Assembly (NCBI RefSeq): GCF_030546645.1 | Contig: NZ_JAUOTO010000007.1 | Span: 310,001-374,000, forward strand | Direction of reading: 5' to 3' | DNA length: 64,000 nt | Origin: Flavitalea plasmicola | GTDB lineage: Bacteria; Bacteroidota; Bacteroidia; Chitinophagales; Chitinophagaceae | In this document: piece after piece, positions 1 to 8,642 of the stretch | Position numbering within the stretch: position 1 is the first letter of the stretch | How the letters are laid out: each line of letters starts with the position of its first letter | Translations under genes and position numbers: made by a program | Notes under the pieces: generated by a model | Seen by the model: only the letters and a program-made list of their open reading frames with translations | What the model was told of the DNA's origin: nothing | The model's database searches: none

Positions 1-1525
1 CCATGCTCCAGTTGTGTCCGTCCGCACTCACTTCCGCATCCACGTAGAAATTGTCCAGCAGCACAAACTCGCGCGCAAGCGCATGCAGATTAGGCGTAAC
101 CCGCTCGCCAAATAATACCAGGCTACTATCCCCGTTGCCTTCCTTCATATCTCCCAGTACCTGGTCATACGTGCGATTTTCTTTTATTATATAGAAAACA
201 TATTTGATAGGCGAAGGCTCTCCTACCTTCATCGGCACGGGATTGCCCGGCTGGCCCGCGGCCAGCAATTCTCCCTCTTTGGTGTAAGGCGTATTCTGGT
301 ACACCTGCCGGGAATAAACGCCCAGCTGCTGGTCGTCCGGCTCGGCAATAATGCTCATGGACCCCTTGAACAATCCCGCTATATATTGCACGGTCTTCGC
401 CTTTGCAAGATCCCCTTTCTGATAATTCACTTCCTGCTTCCTGCTCACCGGGCTGGGCCCCTCCGGATTAGACTTGGATGAAAAACCCTTGCCATTGGCT
501 ACCCAGATCTTTTTCCCTATCGTCCGTACAGCAGTAGGATACCATCCCACCGGTATGAATCCCCTGGACTTACATGCGCCCGGCGTTCGTATGTCAAACA
601 CTGCCAGGCAATTGTTGTCTGCATTGGCAACATACAGCGTCTTCTCATCCGCGCTGAGCGCCAGTGCATTCGTAGTAGAGCCGGGTGGGGCATCCGCATA
701 CAGGGCCGCGTTCAACGTCTCCACTACTTTCCGTTGCAGCAGATCGATCACAGACACGGAATTGTCATTGGCATTGGCTACAAAAAGCCAGCGCCCATTC
801 TTCGTTAGACAAAGATCATTCGGATTGTCTCCCACAGGGACCTCCCCGGTAAATACCCGCCGTTCCGTATCAAAGATCAATACCTTGTCACAACCCCAGC
901 AACTGACATAAAGCGTTCTCCTGTCGCGCGAAAGCTTACAGGTATATCCTTCTCCTCCCAGCTCCAGTTTCTTCACGACGGCCCTGGAAGAAAGATCCAC
1001 GATATACAGCGCGTTGTTCTCCTTCGTCACGACATACAGTATATTCCTCTTATAGTCGATATCCAATCCGGCAGGGGAGATCTTCTCCGGCCATTTCTTC
1101 CCCAGGATAAAACTATCGGCAAGCCTTAACCGATGATCTCCCGCGCCGATCGCATATTTCAGGATCTGGTTATCATTGCCTCCCGACGCATACAGGAATT
1201 TGTCATCTCCGCTGAACTTCAATCCCAGCCAGCTCCGCCGGATGACGATGCTGTCCACCACTTTTTCCGCCGCCACATCTATGAGTTGCAGGGTCTGGGT
1301 GCTCTGGCCATTATTGGTGACAGCCAGCCAGCGACTGGAAGGGGAAACAGCTATGTTCAAAGGCAGGTCTCCCAGCGTCAGACTGGTCCCGGCCGGTGTA
1401 AGGCTCCAGCCATTGGGCAATAAGATCATGGAATCCGCACCTGTTCCAGGCCGCCGGCCCTCTGGCTGCGCCCAGGCCTGCCCCGACAACGCAACGAACA
1501 GAAGAGGTAAGAAAATTTTATTCAT
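1..1525 (-). CDS. YncE-like beta-propeller / alkaline-phosphatase-superfamily phosphoesterase, 3'-truncated by the window
   Basis: This is the N-terminal 508 codons of a secreted protein that runs off the left edge. Translation from the ATG at 1525 gives MNKIFLPLLFVALSGQAWAQ, a clear signal peptide. Repeated blade-like segments (for example NIAVSPSSRWLAVTNNG and LGLKFSGDDKFLYASGGND) are typical of YVTN/YncE seven-bladed propellers. Close to the edge the protein reads LLDNFYVDAEVSADGHNWSM, which matches the start of the phosphoesterase domain in bifunctional YncE/alkaline-phosphatase-family proteins. Its ATG overlaps the stop of the upstream nucleotidyltransferase by 4 nt, so the two are co-transcribed. 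The substrate is unknown. The absence of the C-terminal metal-binding part is an edge effect, not a lesion. Confidence 0.85.
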   Translation of the reverse strand, partial: MNKIFLPLLFVALSGQAWAQPEGRRPGTGADSMILLPNGWSLTPAGTSLTLGDLPLNIAVSPSSRWLAVTNNGQSTQTLQLIDVAAEKVVDSIVIRRSWLGLKFSGDDKFLYASGGNDNQILKYAIGAGDHRLRLADSFILGKKWPEKISPAGLDIDYKRNILYVVTKENNALYIVDLSSRAVVKKLELGGEGYTCKLSRDRRTLYVSCWGCDKVLIFDTERRVFTGEVPVGDNPNDLCLTKNGRWLFVANANDNSVSVIDLLQRKVVETLNAALYADAPPGSTTNALALSADEKTLYVANADNNCLAVFDIRTPGACKSRGFIPVGWYPTAVRTIGKKIWVANGKGFSSKSNPEGPSPVSRKQEVNYQKGDLAKAKTVQYIAGLFKGSMSIIAEPDDQQLGVYSRQVYQNTPYTKEGELLAAGQPGNPVPMKVGEPSPIKYVFYIIKENRTYDQVLGDMKEGNGDSSLVLFGERVTPNLHALAREFVLLDNFYVDAEVSADGHNWSM

Positions 1526-2262
1526 ACAAAAAGTTTTGAAGCCCTCTCCGCCGCCTCCGGCTTTCCCACATCTATGAGCTTCGACCCACTGTGATCGAAT
1601 CCCCGCACCGAATGCGCCGCAGCCAGATCAAGATATACGTCTACCATGGAAAATTTCCCTTCCTGTTTCATCAGCCCAAAAATGGCCGGATCGATCACGT
1701 GAATGCCGCTGAATGCTTTTTCAATCACCGCTCCGCCCGAAGAAGCGCCGCCCACCCATCTTTCCTGGCCCGTCTTTACATTCCTCCAGCCACGCAGCCG
1801 GTGCTTGTCATCGAAAAGGAAATAGCGGGATGTTGCGCGGTCCGTCACCGCCAAAGTAGCCAATGGCCGGTGCTCAAAATGATCCCGTATCATGGCGCCC
1901 AGGTCCAGGTCAGTGAGGATATCCACATTCATGACGACAAAAGGTGCTTCCTTCAGCCATTGTCCCGCCTTCTTCAGCCCGCCTCCCGTCTCCAACACCT
2001 CATCCTTCTCGTCGCTGATGGTGATCCTGCTTCCCCAACCATTGCTGGCTGCCAGCACGTCTGTGATCTGGTCCGCAAAATGGTGGACATTCACCACGAC
2101 ATCCCGGATCCCATATTGTTGGAGGTATTCGATGTTTCGTTGTAGTAGGCTTTTCCCATTGACGGGCGCCAGCGCCTTCGGATGATGATCTGTCCATGGC
2201 TTAAATCGGGTGCCCAGCCCGGCGGCGAAGATCATGGCTTTGGAAATGGGAGTAAAGTTCAT
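1522..2262 (-). CDS. MurU-like sugar-1-phosphate nucleotidyltransferase
   Basis: A 246-aa cytoplasmic protein with the nucleotidyltransferase signature AAGLGTRFKPWTDHHPKAL (residues 13-31) and a metal-binding aspartate in VVMNVDIL (about 110-117). The family transfers NMP from an NTP to a sugar-1-phosphate. The short form without a left-handed helix domain is typical of MurU, the N-acetylmuramate-1-phosphate uridylyltransferase of the peptidoglycan recycling bypass. MurU works with the anomeric kinase AmgK; an AmgK-like domain fused to RapZ-C lies at 43844-45298, not next door. A TATATTTG box 5 bp before the ATG is a plausible promoter inside the gap to nadB. The family is sure; muramate specificity is inference. 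Confidence 0.82.
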   Translation of the reverse strand: MNFTPISKAMIFAAGLGTRFKPWTDHHPKALAPVNGKSLLQRNIEYLQQYGIRDVVVNVHHFADQITDVLAASNGWGSRITISDEKDEVLETGGGLKKAGQWLKEAPFVVMNVDILTDLDLGAMIRDHFEHRPLATLAVTDRATSRYFLFDDKHRLRGWRNVKTGQERWVGGASSGGAVIEKAFSGIHVIDPAIFGLMKQEGKFSMVDVYLDLAAAHSVRGFDHSGSKLIDVGKPEAAERASKLFV

Positions 2263-2267
2263 GAGGG

Positions 2268-2275
2268 CAAATATA
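2268..2275 (-). promoter_or_regulatory. Bacteroidota-type -7 box TATATTTG for the MurU-like gene
   Basis: TATATTTG on the minus strand matches the TAnnTTTG consensus and ends 5 bp before the ATG at 2262. No convincing -33 TTG is visible at the usual spacing. A start site about 6-8 nt downstream would give an almost leaderless mRNA. Confidence 0.45.
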
Positions 2276-2278
2276 GTG

Positions 2279-3877
2279 TTACAAGACTATATTCTGCACC
2301 AGCGCACTCTTCTCGGGGTAGTCCGTATTGAAATGAAGACCCCGGCTCTCCTTCCGGAAAGACGCTTCCTTAACAATAAGATAACCCACGGTGATCAGGT
2401 TCCTTACTTCACACAATTGAGGCGAGACCGCGGTGGTCTCATAAAGCGATTCTATCTCCTCATGCAGCAGGTCCAGGCGCGTCATGGCCCGCTGAAGACG
2501 CATATTGGTCCGTACTATACCTACATAGTCGCTCATCAGCAGCTGCAGCTCCTTCAGGCTTTGCGTAATAAGGATCATTTCACCCGGCGCCGTCGTCCCT
2601 TCCGCATTCCAGTCCGGGATGCTTTCTTTATATTCAATGCTCTCCGCTTTCTCCACCGTGTCCAGGTAACAGCGATGGGCAAACACCAGCGCCTCCAGCA
2701 GCGAGTTACTGGCCAGGCGGTTGGATCCATGCAGCCCCGTGGAAGAACATTCCCCGCACGCATACAGGTTCCTGATGGATGTCCGGCCCCACTCGTCTAC
2801 TTTAATGCCCCCACAGCTGTAATGCGCGGCAGGCGCCACCGGTATCGGCTGCTGCGCAACGTCGATCCCGATGGATTTACATTTTTGATAAATATTCGGA
2901 AAATGTTCCACGAATTTCACCTGGTCCATATGACGGCAATCCAGGTAGACATGTTCGGTACCCGCTTTCTTCATCTCGCTGTCGATGGCCCTTGCTACAA
3001 TATCGCGGGGCGCCAGGTCCTTCCGGGGATCATAATGCTCCATGAATGCCTGATCCCGGTTGTTCAGCAGGATCCCTCCGTCGCCACGGACAGCCTCCGT
3101 GATGAGGAAGGAAGGGCTGACGCCCGGCTCATACAAGGCGGTGGGATGGAACTGGATGAACTCCATATTCTCGATACGCCCCTTGGCGCGGTACACCATC
3201 GCCACTCCGTCACCCGTCGCTATTTTCGGATTGGTGGTCGTACGATAAGCCTGCCCGTTACCACCCGTCGCCAGCAAAGTAATGCGGGATAATATCTTTA
3301 CGATCTTGTTGGTATGCTGATCCAGCGCATATACGCCATAACATTCAATGTCCGGCGTGGATTTCGTAACGAGATAGCCCAGGTGGTGCTGGGTGATCAG
3401 GTCCAGGACGAACCAATGCTTGATGATGGTAATGTTGGAATGCTTGCCCACCGTTTCCAGCAGCGCCCGCTCGATCTCCTTACCCGTAACATCTTTATGA
3501 TGCAGGATGCGGAATTCGGAATGGCCGCCTTCCTTACCCAGCTTGAACTCTCCGCCGGAATCCTTGTCAAACCGGGTCCCCCAGTCGATGATCTCCTGTA
3601 TGCGCTCAGGACCTTCCGTTACGACGATCTCCACCGTATGAGGGTTGCAGAGACCGTCCCCGGCTATCAACGTATCCTGTATATGCTTGTCGAAGCTGTC
3701 ATTTTCCAGGTCTGTGACACCCGCAATCCCGCCTTGTGCATATTTGGTATTGGTCTCATCCGCTCTTGTCTTGGTGATGACAAGGATCTTTTTGTCGGGG
3801 TGTGCCTGCGCCACCTTCATCGCATAGCTCAGGCCTGCTATACCGGAGCCTATCACCAGGAAGTCTGTTTTAATCAT
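2279..3877 (-). CDS. nadB: L-aspartate oxidase
   Basis: A 532-aa flavoprotein that oxidises L-aspartate to iminoaspartate, the first step of de novo NAD synthesis. The N-terminus MIKTDFLVIGSGIAGLSYAM contains the dinucleotide-binding GxGxxG (residues 10-15). TKYAQGGIAG and the HSEFRILHHKD segment of the succinate dehydrogenase/fumarate reductase flavoprotein superfamily follow. The C-terminal part includes GECSSTGLHGSNRLASNSLLE, the FAD/substrate signature. Length fits NadB and is too short for SdhA/FrdA. The partners nadA and nadC are not in the window. A TAACTTTG box lies 16 bp upstream of the ATG. Confidence 0.95.
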   Translation of the reverse strand: MIKTDFLVIGSGIAGLSYAMKVAQAHPDKKILVITKTRADETNTKYAQGGIAGVTDLENDSFDKHIQDTLIAGDGLCNPHTVEIVVTEGPERIQEIIDWGTRFDKDSGGEFKLGKEGGHSEFRILHHKDVTGKEIERALLETVGKHSNITIIKHWFVLDLITQHHLGYLVTKSTPDIECYGVYALDQHTNKIVKILSRITLLATGGNGQAYRTTTNPKIATGDGVAMVYRAKGRIENMEFIQFHPTALYEPGVSPSFLITEAVRGDGGILLNNRDQAFMEHYDPRKDLAPRDIVARAIDSEMKKAGTEHVYLDCRHMDQVKFVEHFPNIYQKCKSIGIDVAQQPIPVAPAAHYSCGGIKVDEWGRTSIRNLYACGECSSTGLHGSNRLASNSLLEALVFAHRCYLDTVEKAESIEYKESIPDWNAEGTTAPGEMILITQSLKELQLLMSDYVGIVRTNMRLQRAMTRLDLLHEEIESLYETTAVSPQLCEVRNLITVGYLIVKEASFRKESRGLHFNTDYPEKSALVQNIVL

Positions 3878-3893
3878 AACTACTAAAAGAAAG

Positions 3894-3901
3894 CAAAGTT
3901 A
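3894..3901 (-). promoter_or_regulatory. -7 box TAACTTTG for nadB
   Basis: This TAnnTTTG match on the minus strand lies 16 bp upstream of the nadB ATG. A TTG about 23 bp further upstream (in AGTTGAGC) could be the -33 element, although the spacing is at the long end. Confidence 0.5.
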
Positions 3902-3927
3902 GCGCTTGCCGGGGATTTACAGCTCAA

Positions 3928-4959
3928 CTATTTGCCTCCTGCCGGCGGCCCGTACAGATCTTCCATTGCCTTCTCCGCAGCAGCCTCATGCAGGAAAAGA
4001 TCCCCCTTGACGATCTTGCAGAAAGTCTGTACCAGGAGGAATAGGATGACCAGGCTTGACAAAGTCAGCAGCACGCCGGCGATCACGCCAAACACCCATG
4101 CATCATTGATTTCCCTATACCGGAAAGCAGCCCCCGTGATCGCCGTCAACGGAAAGCTCACCGACCACCAGCTTACCCGGAAAGGACAGCATTTGGGCAA
4201 CAAGAAGATCTTACTGCCAAACAGCAGCAACAAAAAAAGATCGAAATAGAAAAAGACACCGGGAGTAATATCCTGTGGTCCCGCAAGCCCCGCAGCGTCC
4301 GAGAACGCCAGCGCAAAGGTTGCCACGAGGATCAGTAAGGTAGGTTGCACCGCCGCAGGCATCGCCGGCTGGAAGAACAGTCTTGATATAATGATCGTAG
4401 TTAGAATGATGGCAAACAGGACCCCGATGCCATAGAACAACAGGCATATTTCATGGATACCGCTGATAGGAAGATGCATCCCCACAATAGGTACGTTCAA
4501 CGTCCCTGCAACGGGCAGGACCCAAGCTGGCAAAGCATTACCCGGATCCTGCCGGTGGTCCAGCCATTTCCGCAACACCATCCAGGTGAACAGGAACATC
4601 AGCACGGCCCCCGTTCCCCAGACCCATTCGGCCAAAAGAAGGTCATACTGACGAATAATGCCGGGGAGCAGGAGAAGAGAGATGGGAATGGTTGCAAAAA
4701 AACTGACGGACACGGGATGGTCGAACTCCTCTTTCGCCGATGGCGGATAGCGTCTTAGCTTGATCAGGTAGGCCGCGGCAAGAACAAGGAATAATACGAT
4801 GGCCACCATGCCGATGACCTCATTGATCCACAACGGCGCCCCCCAGGTCCGCGCAGCCTGCTTCCAGCCAGCGCTTAACCCCGCCAACGCCATGATGGCG
4901 CCAAACAGGCTGGCAGGGAGAAACTTAAAAAAAGAAGATCTGGAGGCGCCTTTTCCCAT
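3928..4959 (-). CDS. TDT/SLAC1-family (TehA-like) membrane transporter
   Basis: A 343-aa inner-membrane protein with about ten hydrophobic segments. It begins FFKFLPASLFGAIMALAGLS, followed by a conserved pattern containing HPVSVSFFATIPIS (residues about 81-94), characteristic of tellurite-resistance/dicarboxylate transporters and SLAC1-type anion channels. These move dicarboxylates, sulfite or small anions; the substrate cannot be chosen from sequence. It stands between nadB and a lipoprotein gene, in the same direction but with spacers of 50-75 bp. Confidence 0.85.
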   Translation of the reverse strand: MGKGASRSSFFKFLPASLFGAIMALAGLSAGWKQAARTWGAPLWINEVIGMVAIVLFLVLAAAYLIKLRRYPPSAKEEFDHPVSVSFFATIPISLLLLPGIIRQYDLLLAEWVWGTGAVLMFLFTWMVLRKWLDHRQDPGNALPAWVLPVAGTLNVPIVGMHLPISGIHEICLLFYGIGVLFAIILTTIIISRLFFQPAMPAAVQPTLLILVATFALAFSDAAGLAGPQDITPGVFFYFDLFLLLLFGSKIFLLPKCCPFRVSWWSVSFPLTAITGAAFRYREINDAWVFGVIAGVLLTLSSLVILFLLVQTFCKIVKGDLFLHEAAAEKAMEDLYGPPAGGK

Positions 4960-5032
4960 ACCTGTAAAGCTATGGCGCCTGCCTCAGGCGGGAAATTGCC
5001 AGATCAGGGCAACCGTGGTACTTATTATGGGA

Positions 5033-5791
5033 TCAATACTCTATACTGTAGCCGAATTGCTCCGGATGCTCGAATACATCTATCAAATTGTATTTGATCG
5101 TCACCGTCTTCTTGTCCTCCGAAAGCTTGGCCAGCGGATTGTCCACTTTCTTCACCGGGCGGGGCAGCACGATCGTAGTAGTATATAATATTTCTACGCC
5201 CATCTGGGCAGCCTGCTTCATCTGGGCCAGCTGCGGGTCGTTGGTCAGCGCCTTCCATTTATCCTGGTTCAGCTTCTTGCTGATGGCCCCATCCTTACAG
5301 CTGACGTCGTAGATACCGTTGAACTGGTTGATATCCGGGCTGCCGGCGCCCTGCATATCCTGTCCTCCCAGTCCGCCTAAGAGGTTGGTATTCCCCAGCG
5401 ACCCATCGCTCAGCGTCTTATACAAGTCCTGTAGCTGGCCATAGCTGCTAAAAGGGAATTGCATGTGGGTCTTGAAGACTTTTTGTTCCAGGTCAACATT
5501 GAGGTGCATGGTGCCATTGCGCAGGATGGCTTTCTTGGCGGGGCTGAGGGATTTCACCGTATCCACGATATCCTTCATAAGGATCGTGGTGTCCATTTTA
5601 TTGATCCCCTTTTTAGCCAGCTCATCCTTGCCCATATATTCCTGGAGCATCGCTATGGCCTGGCTCATATCCATATCCATTGCCATCTGACCGCTGCCAT
5701 CATTTTTTATATTCACCTTCTCGTCAATGTCCAGGCAGCCAGCCATCAAAAACACAAAGGATAGGGGAAAAAGATACTTCAGGAATTTCAT
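5033..5791 (-). CDS. Predicted lipoprotein, function unknown
   Basis: A 252-aa protein. The start is set at the ATG at 5791 because MKFLKYLFPLSFVFLMAGC then forms a perfect lipoprotein signal with lipobox LMAGC; an upstream in-frame start at 5815 would bury it. The mature part (LDIDEKVNIKNDGSGQMAMDMDMS) is a soluble, probably periplasm-facing domain with no catalytic motif I recognise. It resembles LppM-like lipoproteins that begin with a strand-rich domain, but this is weak. The neighbour upstream is an aldose epimerase. Confidence 0.75.
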   Translation of the reverse strand: MKFLKYLFPLSFVFLMAGCLDIDEKVNIKNDGSGQMAMDMDMSQAIAMLQEYMGKDELAKKGINKMDTTILMKDIVDTVKSLSPAKKAILRNGTMHLNVDLEQKVFKTHMQFPFSSYGQLQDLYKTLSDGSLGNTNLLGGLGGQDMQGAGSPDINQFNGIYDVSCKDGAISKKLNQDKWKALTNDPQLAQMKQAAQMGVEILYTTTIVLPRPVKKVDNPLAKLSEDKKTVTIKYNLIDVFEHPEQFGYSIEY

Positions 5792-5824
5792 CGATTTTAT
5801 TATTAATGTGAGCAATTTACTTTT

Positions 5825-6784
5825 TTACTGGACGCTGACCTTATACCGGGCGGTAAATATTTGTGAATGTCCCGGCTGCAGCAGGGTAAGACCCATTTTA
5901 TTATTGAAGCAATCGGGCGCGCCGCTGAGATTCTCGACAGCAATGCTCTGCCTGGTGGCCGGTGTATAGATCTGCAGGTAAGGATAGTTGGCGTCCGGGA
6001 AAAAAGAGACGCGGAGCCCGTTGGCCGGGTTAAACAGCTCACAGGCAGGGCTAACGATCTCCTGTTTCAGGCTAAAGCAGTTGTCCAGGAAAGTGTCCCC
6101 CATCAGCCGGGGACTATCGAAGGCATCATATTGCAGCAATTTGCCGGTGGGCACCAGGCGCTGATCGAACTCCACGATGGCCGATGCATGAAATTGCATC
6201 TCCCAGTCATCGACCTTGCCGCCCAGCTGAAAATAGGGATGCCAGCCATCGGCGATAGGGATGACCCGTTCATCCAGGTTGGTCACCGTCGTCACCACTT
6301 CCAGCAGACTGTCAGGGTGCAATATATAACGGACACCACAGACATAGTCGAAAGGATAGCCTTCATCTTCTTTATTGTAGCGGTATTCCATGGTCAGCGT
6401 GGCGGAAGTCTCGGCCGCAGTCTCCTCCAGGACAATAAAGGCTTTATTGAACAATAGTCCATGGATGGCATTGCCGTCATTGAACAGCTTCTGCAGCCGG
6501 TACTCCTGCCCTTCGAAGGTATACCTGCCCGCCCCCAGCCGACAGGGGAAGGGAGACAGCTTGGGACTCTTAAAGGATATGCCTATCTCTTTCTCCAGCT
6601 GAGCGCTGTCATGATAATTATCGATCACATTGAAAAGGCCGGCCGAAGCGGCCAGCCGGACAGTAAAAGCATGCAGGGAAGCGCCATGATCGGGCAGCAA
6701 GGCAACTTCGGTCGCCGTAGCCTCATCTTTAAGGATCACAAGGCGCAGACCATTCTCTTCCAGATGACGGATGGAAAAACTCAT
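5825..6784 (-). CDS. Aldose 1-epimerase family protein (GalM-like)
   Basis: A 319-aa protein starting at the ATG at 6784 (MSFSIRHLEENGLRLVILKD); the longer reading from 6814 adds an unlikely tail. GalM-family landmarks are the DGWHPYFQLGG segment with the substrate-binding His, and IAVENLSGAPDCFNN near the C-terminus with the catalytic Glu. The family interconverts alpha and beta anomers of hexoses in the cytoplasm. It is 33 bp upstream of the lipoprotein gene in the same direction. The exact sugar is unknown. Confidence 0.85.
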   Translation of the reverse strand: MSFSIRHLEENGLRLVILKDEATATEVALLPDHGASLHAFTVRLAASAGLFNVIDNYHDSAQLEKEIGISFKSPKLSPFPCRLGAGRYTFEGQEYRLQKLFNDGNAIHGLLFNKAFIVLEETAAETSATLTMEYRYNKEDEGYPFDYVCGVRYILHPDSLLEVVTTVTNLDERVIPIADGWHPYFQLGGKVDDWEMQFHASAIVEFDQRLVPTGKLLQYDAFDSPRLMGDTFLDNCFSLKQEIVSPACELFNPANGLRVSFFPDANYPYLQIYTPATRQSIAVENLSGAPDCFNNKMGLTLLQPGHSQIFTARYKVSVQ

Positions 6785-6826
6785 AATGCCTGCAATATAT
6801 GTTCTCCTTCCCAAACCTAATCCACC

Positions 6827-7441
6827 CTACTCAAAAAATGACATTACTTCTCCGCCGCTGAGATACAGTTCTTTCCACTCCTGCGCTTTCTGCTCACCGA
6901 AGACCCCAAAGGTCCTGAGGATCTCATAGGCAAACTCTATCACCGCCACCCCGTTGGCCGTGATGATATTGCCTGCATTGACACAGGGCATCGCCTGGTA
7001 AAGATGCTCCCCGGCATAATCGGGACAATAATGTTTCAAAAAGCCGGGAAAATTGCTGGTGTGCGGAATATCATCCAGCAAACCCAGGTCACCCAGGGCA
7101 AGGGTAGCGCCGCAGATGGCGGCAATGGGTCTTTTGCCGACAGTGGCCCTTATCAGCGGGAAGATCTCCAGGTTGTCCCCCTCTTTCCACTTCTCGCCTC
7201 CCGGCAATAAAAGAAGATCGAAATCCTCCGGCTCCATCATCTTAAGGCTGGTATGGGGCGTCACCCGCATCCCGCTCATCGAGGTCACCGGCTGCCCATG
7301 GGTAGAAAAGGTCTCGATGGCAAACTCAGTGCCCTTTCTGCCCAACCAGGCCGTCGTAAGGGAGATCTCCTGGTCGGCAAAACCATCAAAAATGAATACA
7401 GCACAAGTTTTTTTCTTGCAATTGTTTATGATCAGGCCCAT
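6827..7441 (-). CDS. DJ-1/PfpI-family class I glutamine-amidotransferase-like protein
   Basis: A 204-aa protein with the DJ-1/PfpI fold: CAVFIFDGFADQEIS at the start, the acidic Glu of that segment, LLLLPGGEKW (residues about 76-85) and the nucleophile elbow AAICGATLALGDLG, where Cys is the presumed nucleophile. These proteins act in glyoxal or protein-damage repair, or as regulators; the precise role is not readable. It shares a strand with a 58-aa ORF 24 bp upstream and a WYL regulator beyond it, so the regulator could control this pair. Confidence 0.85.
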   Translation of the reverse strand: MGLIINNCKKKTCAVFIFDGFADQEISLTTAWLGRKGTEFAIETFSTHGQPVTSMSGMRVTPHTSLKMMEPEDFDLLLLPGGEKWKEGDNLEIFPLIRATVGKRPIAAICGATLALGDLGLLDDIPHTSNFPGFLKHYCPDYAGEHLYQAMPCVNAGNIITANGVAVIEFAYEILRTFGVFGEQKAQEWKELYLSGGEVMSFFE

Positions 7442-7464
7442 AAAAAAGGTTTTAATAGACTTGG

Positions 7465-7641
7465 TTAAAGGACGCCCATCCGGACCTCCCGGCAGTTGCT
7501 CTCCGGCGCGCTAAAGGCAATATGAAGGTATGCTTCAACATGTATATCCTTCGTATTCACTGCCTTTTCGCCGGCATGTGCAACCATCTGCTGATATATT
7601 TCAGCGAGTTTCTCCGCGACTTCCTCTTTATGATCGTGCAT
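7465..7641 (-). CDS. Small hypothetical protein (58 aa)
   Basis: The ATG at 7641 opens a 58-codon frame starting MHDHKEEVAEKLAEIYQQM and ending REVRMGVL. The composition is soluble and helical. It fills an otherwise empty gap between the WYL regulator and the DJ-1/PfpI gene, 24 bp before the latter. No family is recognised. The evidence is a sensible composition and position only. Confidence 0.5.
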   Translation of the reverse strand: MHDHKEEVAEKLAEIYQQMVAHAGEKAVNTKDIHVEAYLHIAFSAPESNCREVRMGVL

Positions 7642-7688
7642 GGTTCTTTGTTTCTACAAAGAAACGTCAGAGAAGTGACAGCCCTATG

Positions 7689-8642
7689 TCAGTAGTTGCC
7701 ATACCTGGCAATTAATCTTTCGGCCAGCTCTTTCATAAGGTTTTTCAGGGAGGAGGGGGATTCCACCGTGGCACAGCCGGCATAGGTCAGCAGCCAGTGT
7801 CCGAAATAATGAACGGAAGACGTCATGAACTTCATACGAACGGTTTCTCCCAGGTCTTCCTCGGAGACAAAACCGTTGAGGTATTTCTGTTCCCGCAAAT
7901 ATTTTACCACATGTTTGTCAAACTGAATGACGACCTCCTCGACGGAATGGTCGCTGGTCAGCTCACGCATATATTCATGCACGGAAGGATGGGACGAGGC
8001 GTCGAAAATTTCATCCAGCGCAACGACCTTGAGCATTCGGCTCAGCCGGAAATCCCGCAACCCTTTCCGCAGACGGCACCAGCCGATGAGATGCCATGCG
8101 GCGGAATAATACAGCAGCCCGATGGGCTCCACCTGCCGCAGGGTAGTCTCTTCCTTGGCGGAAGAGTGATATTGCAGATCGATGACCCTTTTCTGCACGG
8201 CCGCCTGCTGCAATACAGACAGGTATTGATGAGAGGTCTCGCTGACGGGTGTCGATCGCGTCACTACGGCAATATGATCGGTGAGATCTTCTACATAATC
8301 CTTGTCAGTACCCCGCAATACAGCCTTGATCTTATACAGGGCTGCGCTGAAATGTTTTTGGGCGGCTTCATCCGCAAACCGTTCGGCCAGCTTGGAACCC
8401 AGCAGCAGGGCGCTTGCCTCCTCCCGGCTGAACATGACAGGAGGAAGACGGTAGCCTTCCATGATCGTATAGCCTGTGCCCGCTTCTCCAATGACAGGCA
8501 CGCCGGACTCGTCCAACGCCTTCACGTCCCGGTAGACGGTCCGCAGGCTGATATTGAATCGGTCGGCCATCTCCTGCGCAGTTACCAGTCTTTTACTCTG
8601 CAGATGCGTCAGGATAGCATGGAGTCGGTCGATCCGGTTCAT
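7689..8642 (-). CDS. WYL-domain transcriptional regulator with N-terminal HTH
   Basis: A 317-aa regulator. The N-terminal HTH_11/DeoR-like domain reads MNRIDRLHAILTHLQSKRLVTAQEMADRFNISLRTVYRDVKAL (residues 1-43, quoted in part as ISLRTVYRDVKAL). A WYL domain follows at about 130-230 (RVIDLQYHS, GLLYYSAAWHLIGWCRLR, DFRLSRM). WYL domains bind nucleic-acid or nucleotide ligands in several regulators. Its ATG overlaps the stop of ispG by 4 nt, an unusual coupling to isoprenoid synthesis, while its downstream neighbours are the 58-aa ORF and the DJ-1 protein. Confidence 0.9.
   Translation of the reverse strand: MNRIDRLHAILTHLQSKRLVTAQEMADRFNISLRTVYRDVKALDESGVPVIGEAGTGYTIMEGYRLPPVMFSREEASALLLGSKLAERFADEAAQKHFSAALYKIKAVLRGTDKDYVEDLTDHIAVVTRSTPVSETSHQYLSVLQQAAVQKRVIDLQYHSSAKEETTLRQVEPIGLLYYSAAWHLIGWCRLRKGLRDFRLSRMLKVVALDEIFDASSHPSVHEYMRELTSDHSVEEVVIQFDKHVVKYLREQKYLNGFVSEEDLGETVRMKFMTSSVHYFGHWLLTYAGCATVESPSSLKNLMKELAERLIARYGNY

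Noticed and set aside
2210-3292. Plus-strand frame of 360 codons opposite nadB
   Set aside because: Antisense to clear NadB motifs; arginine-rich and without family features.
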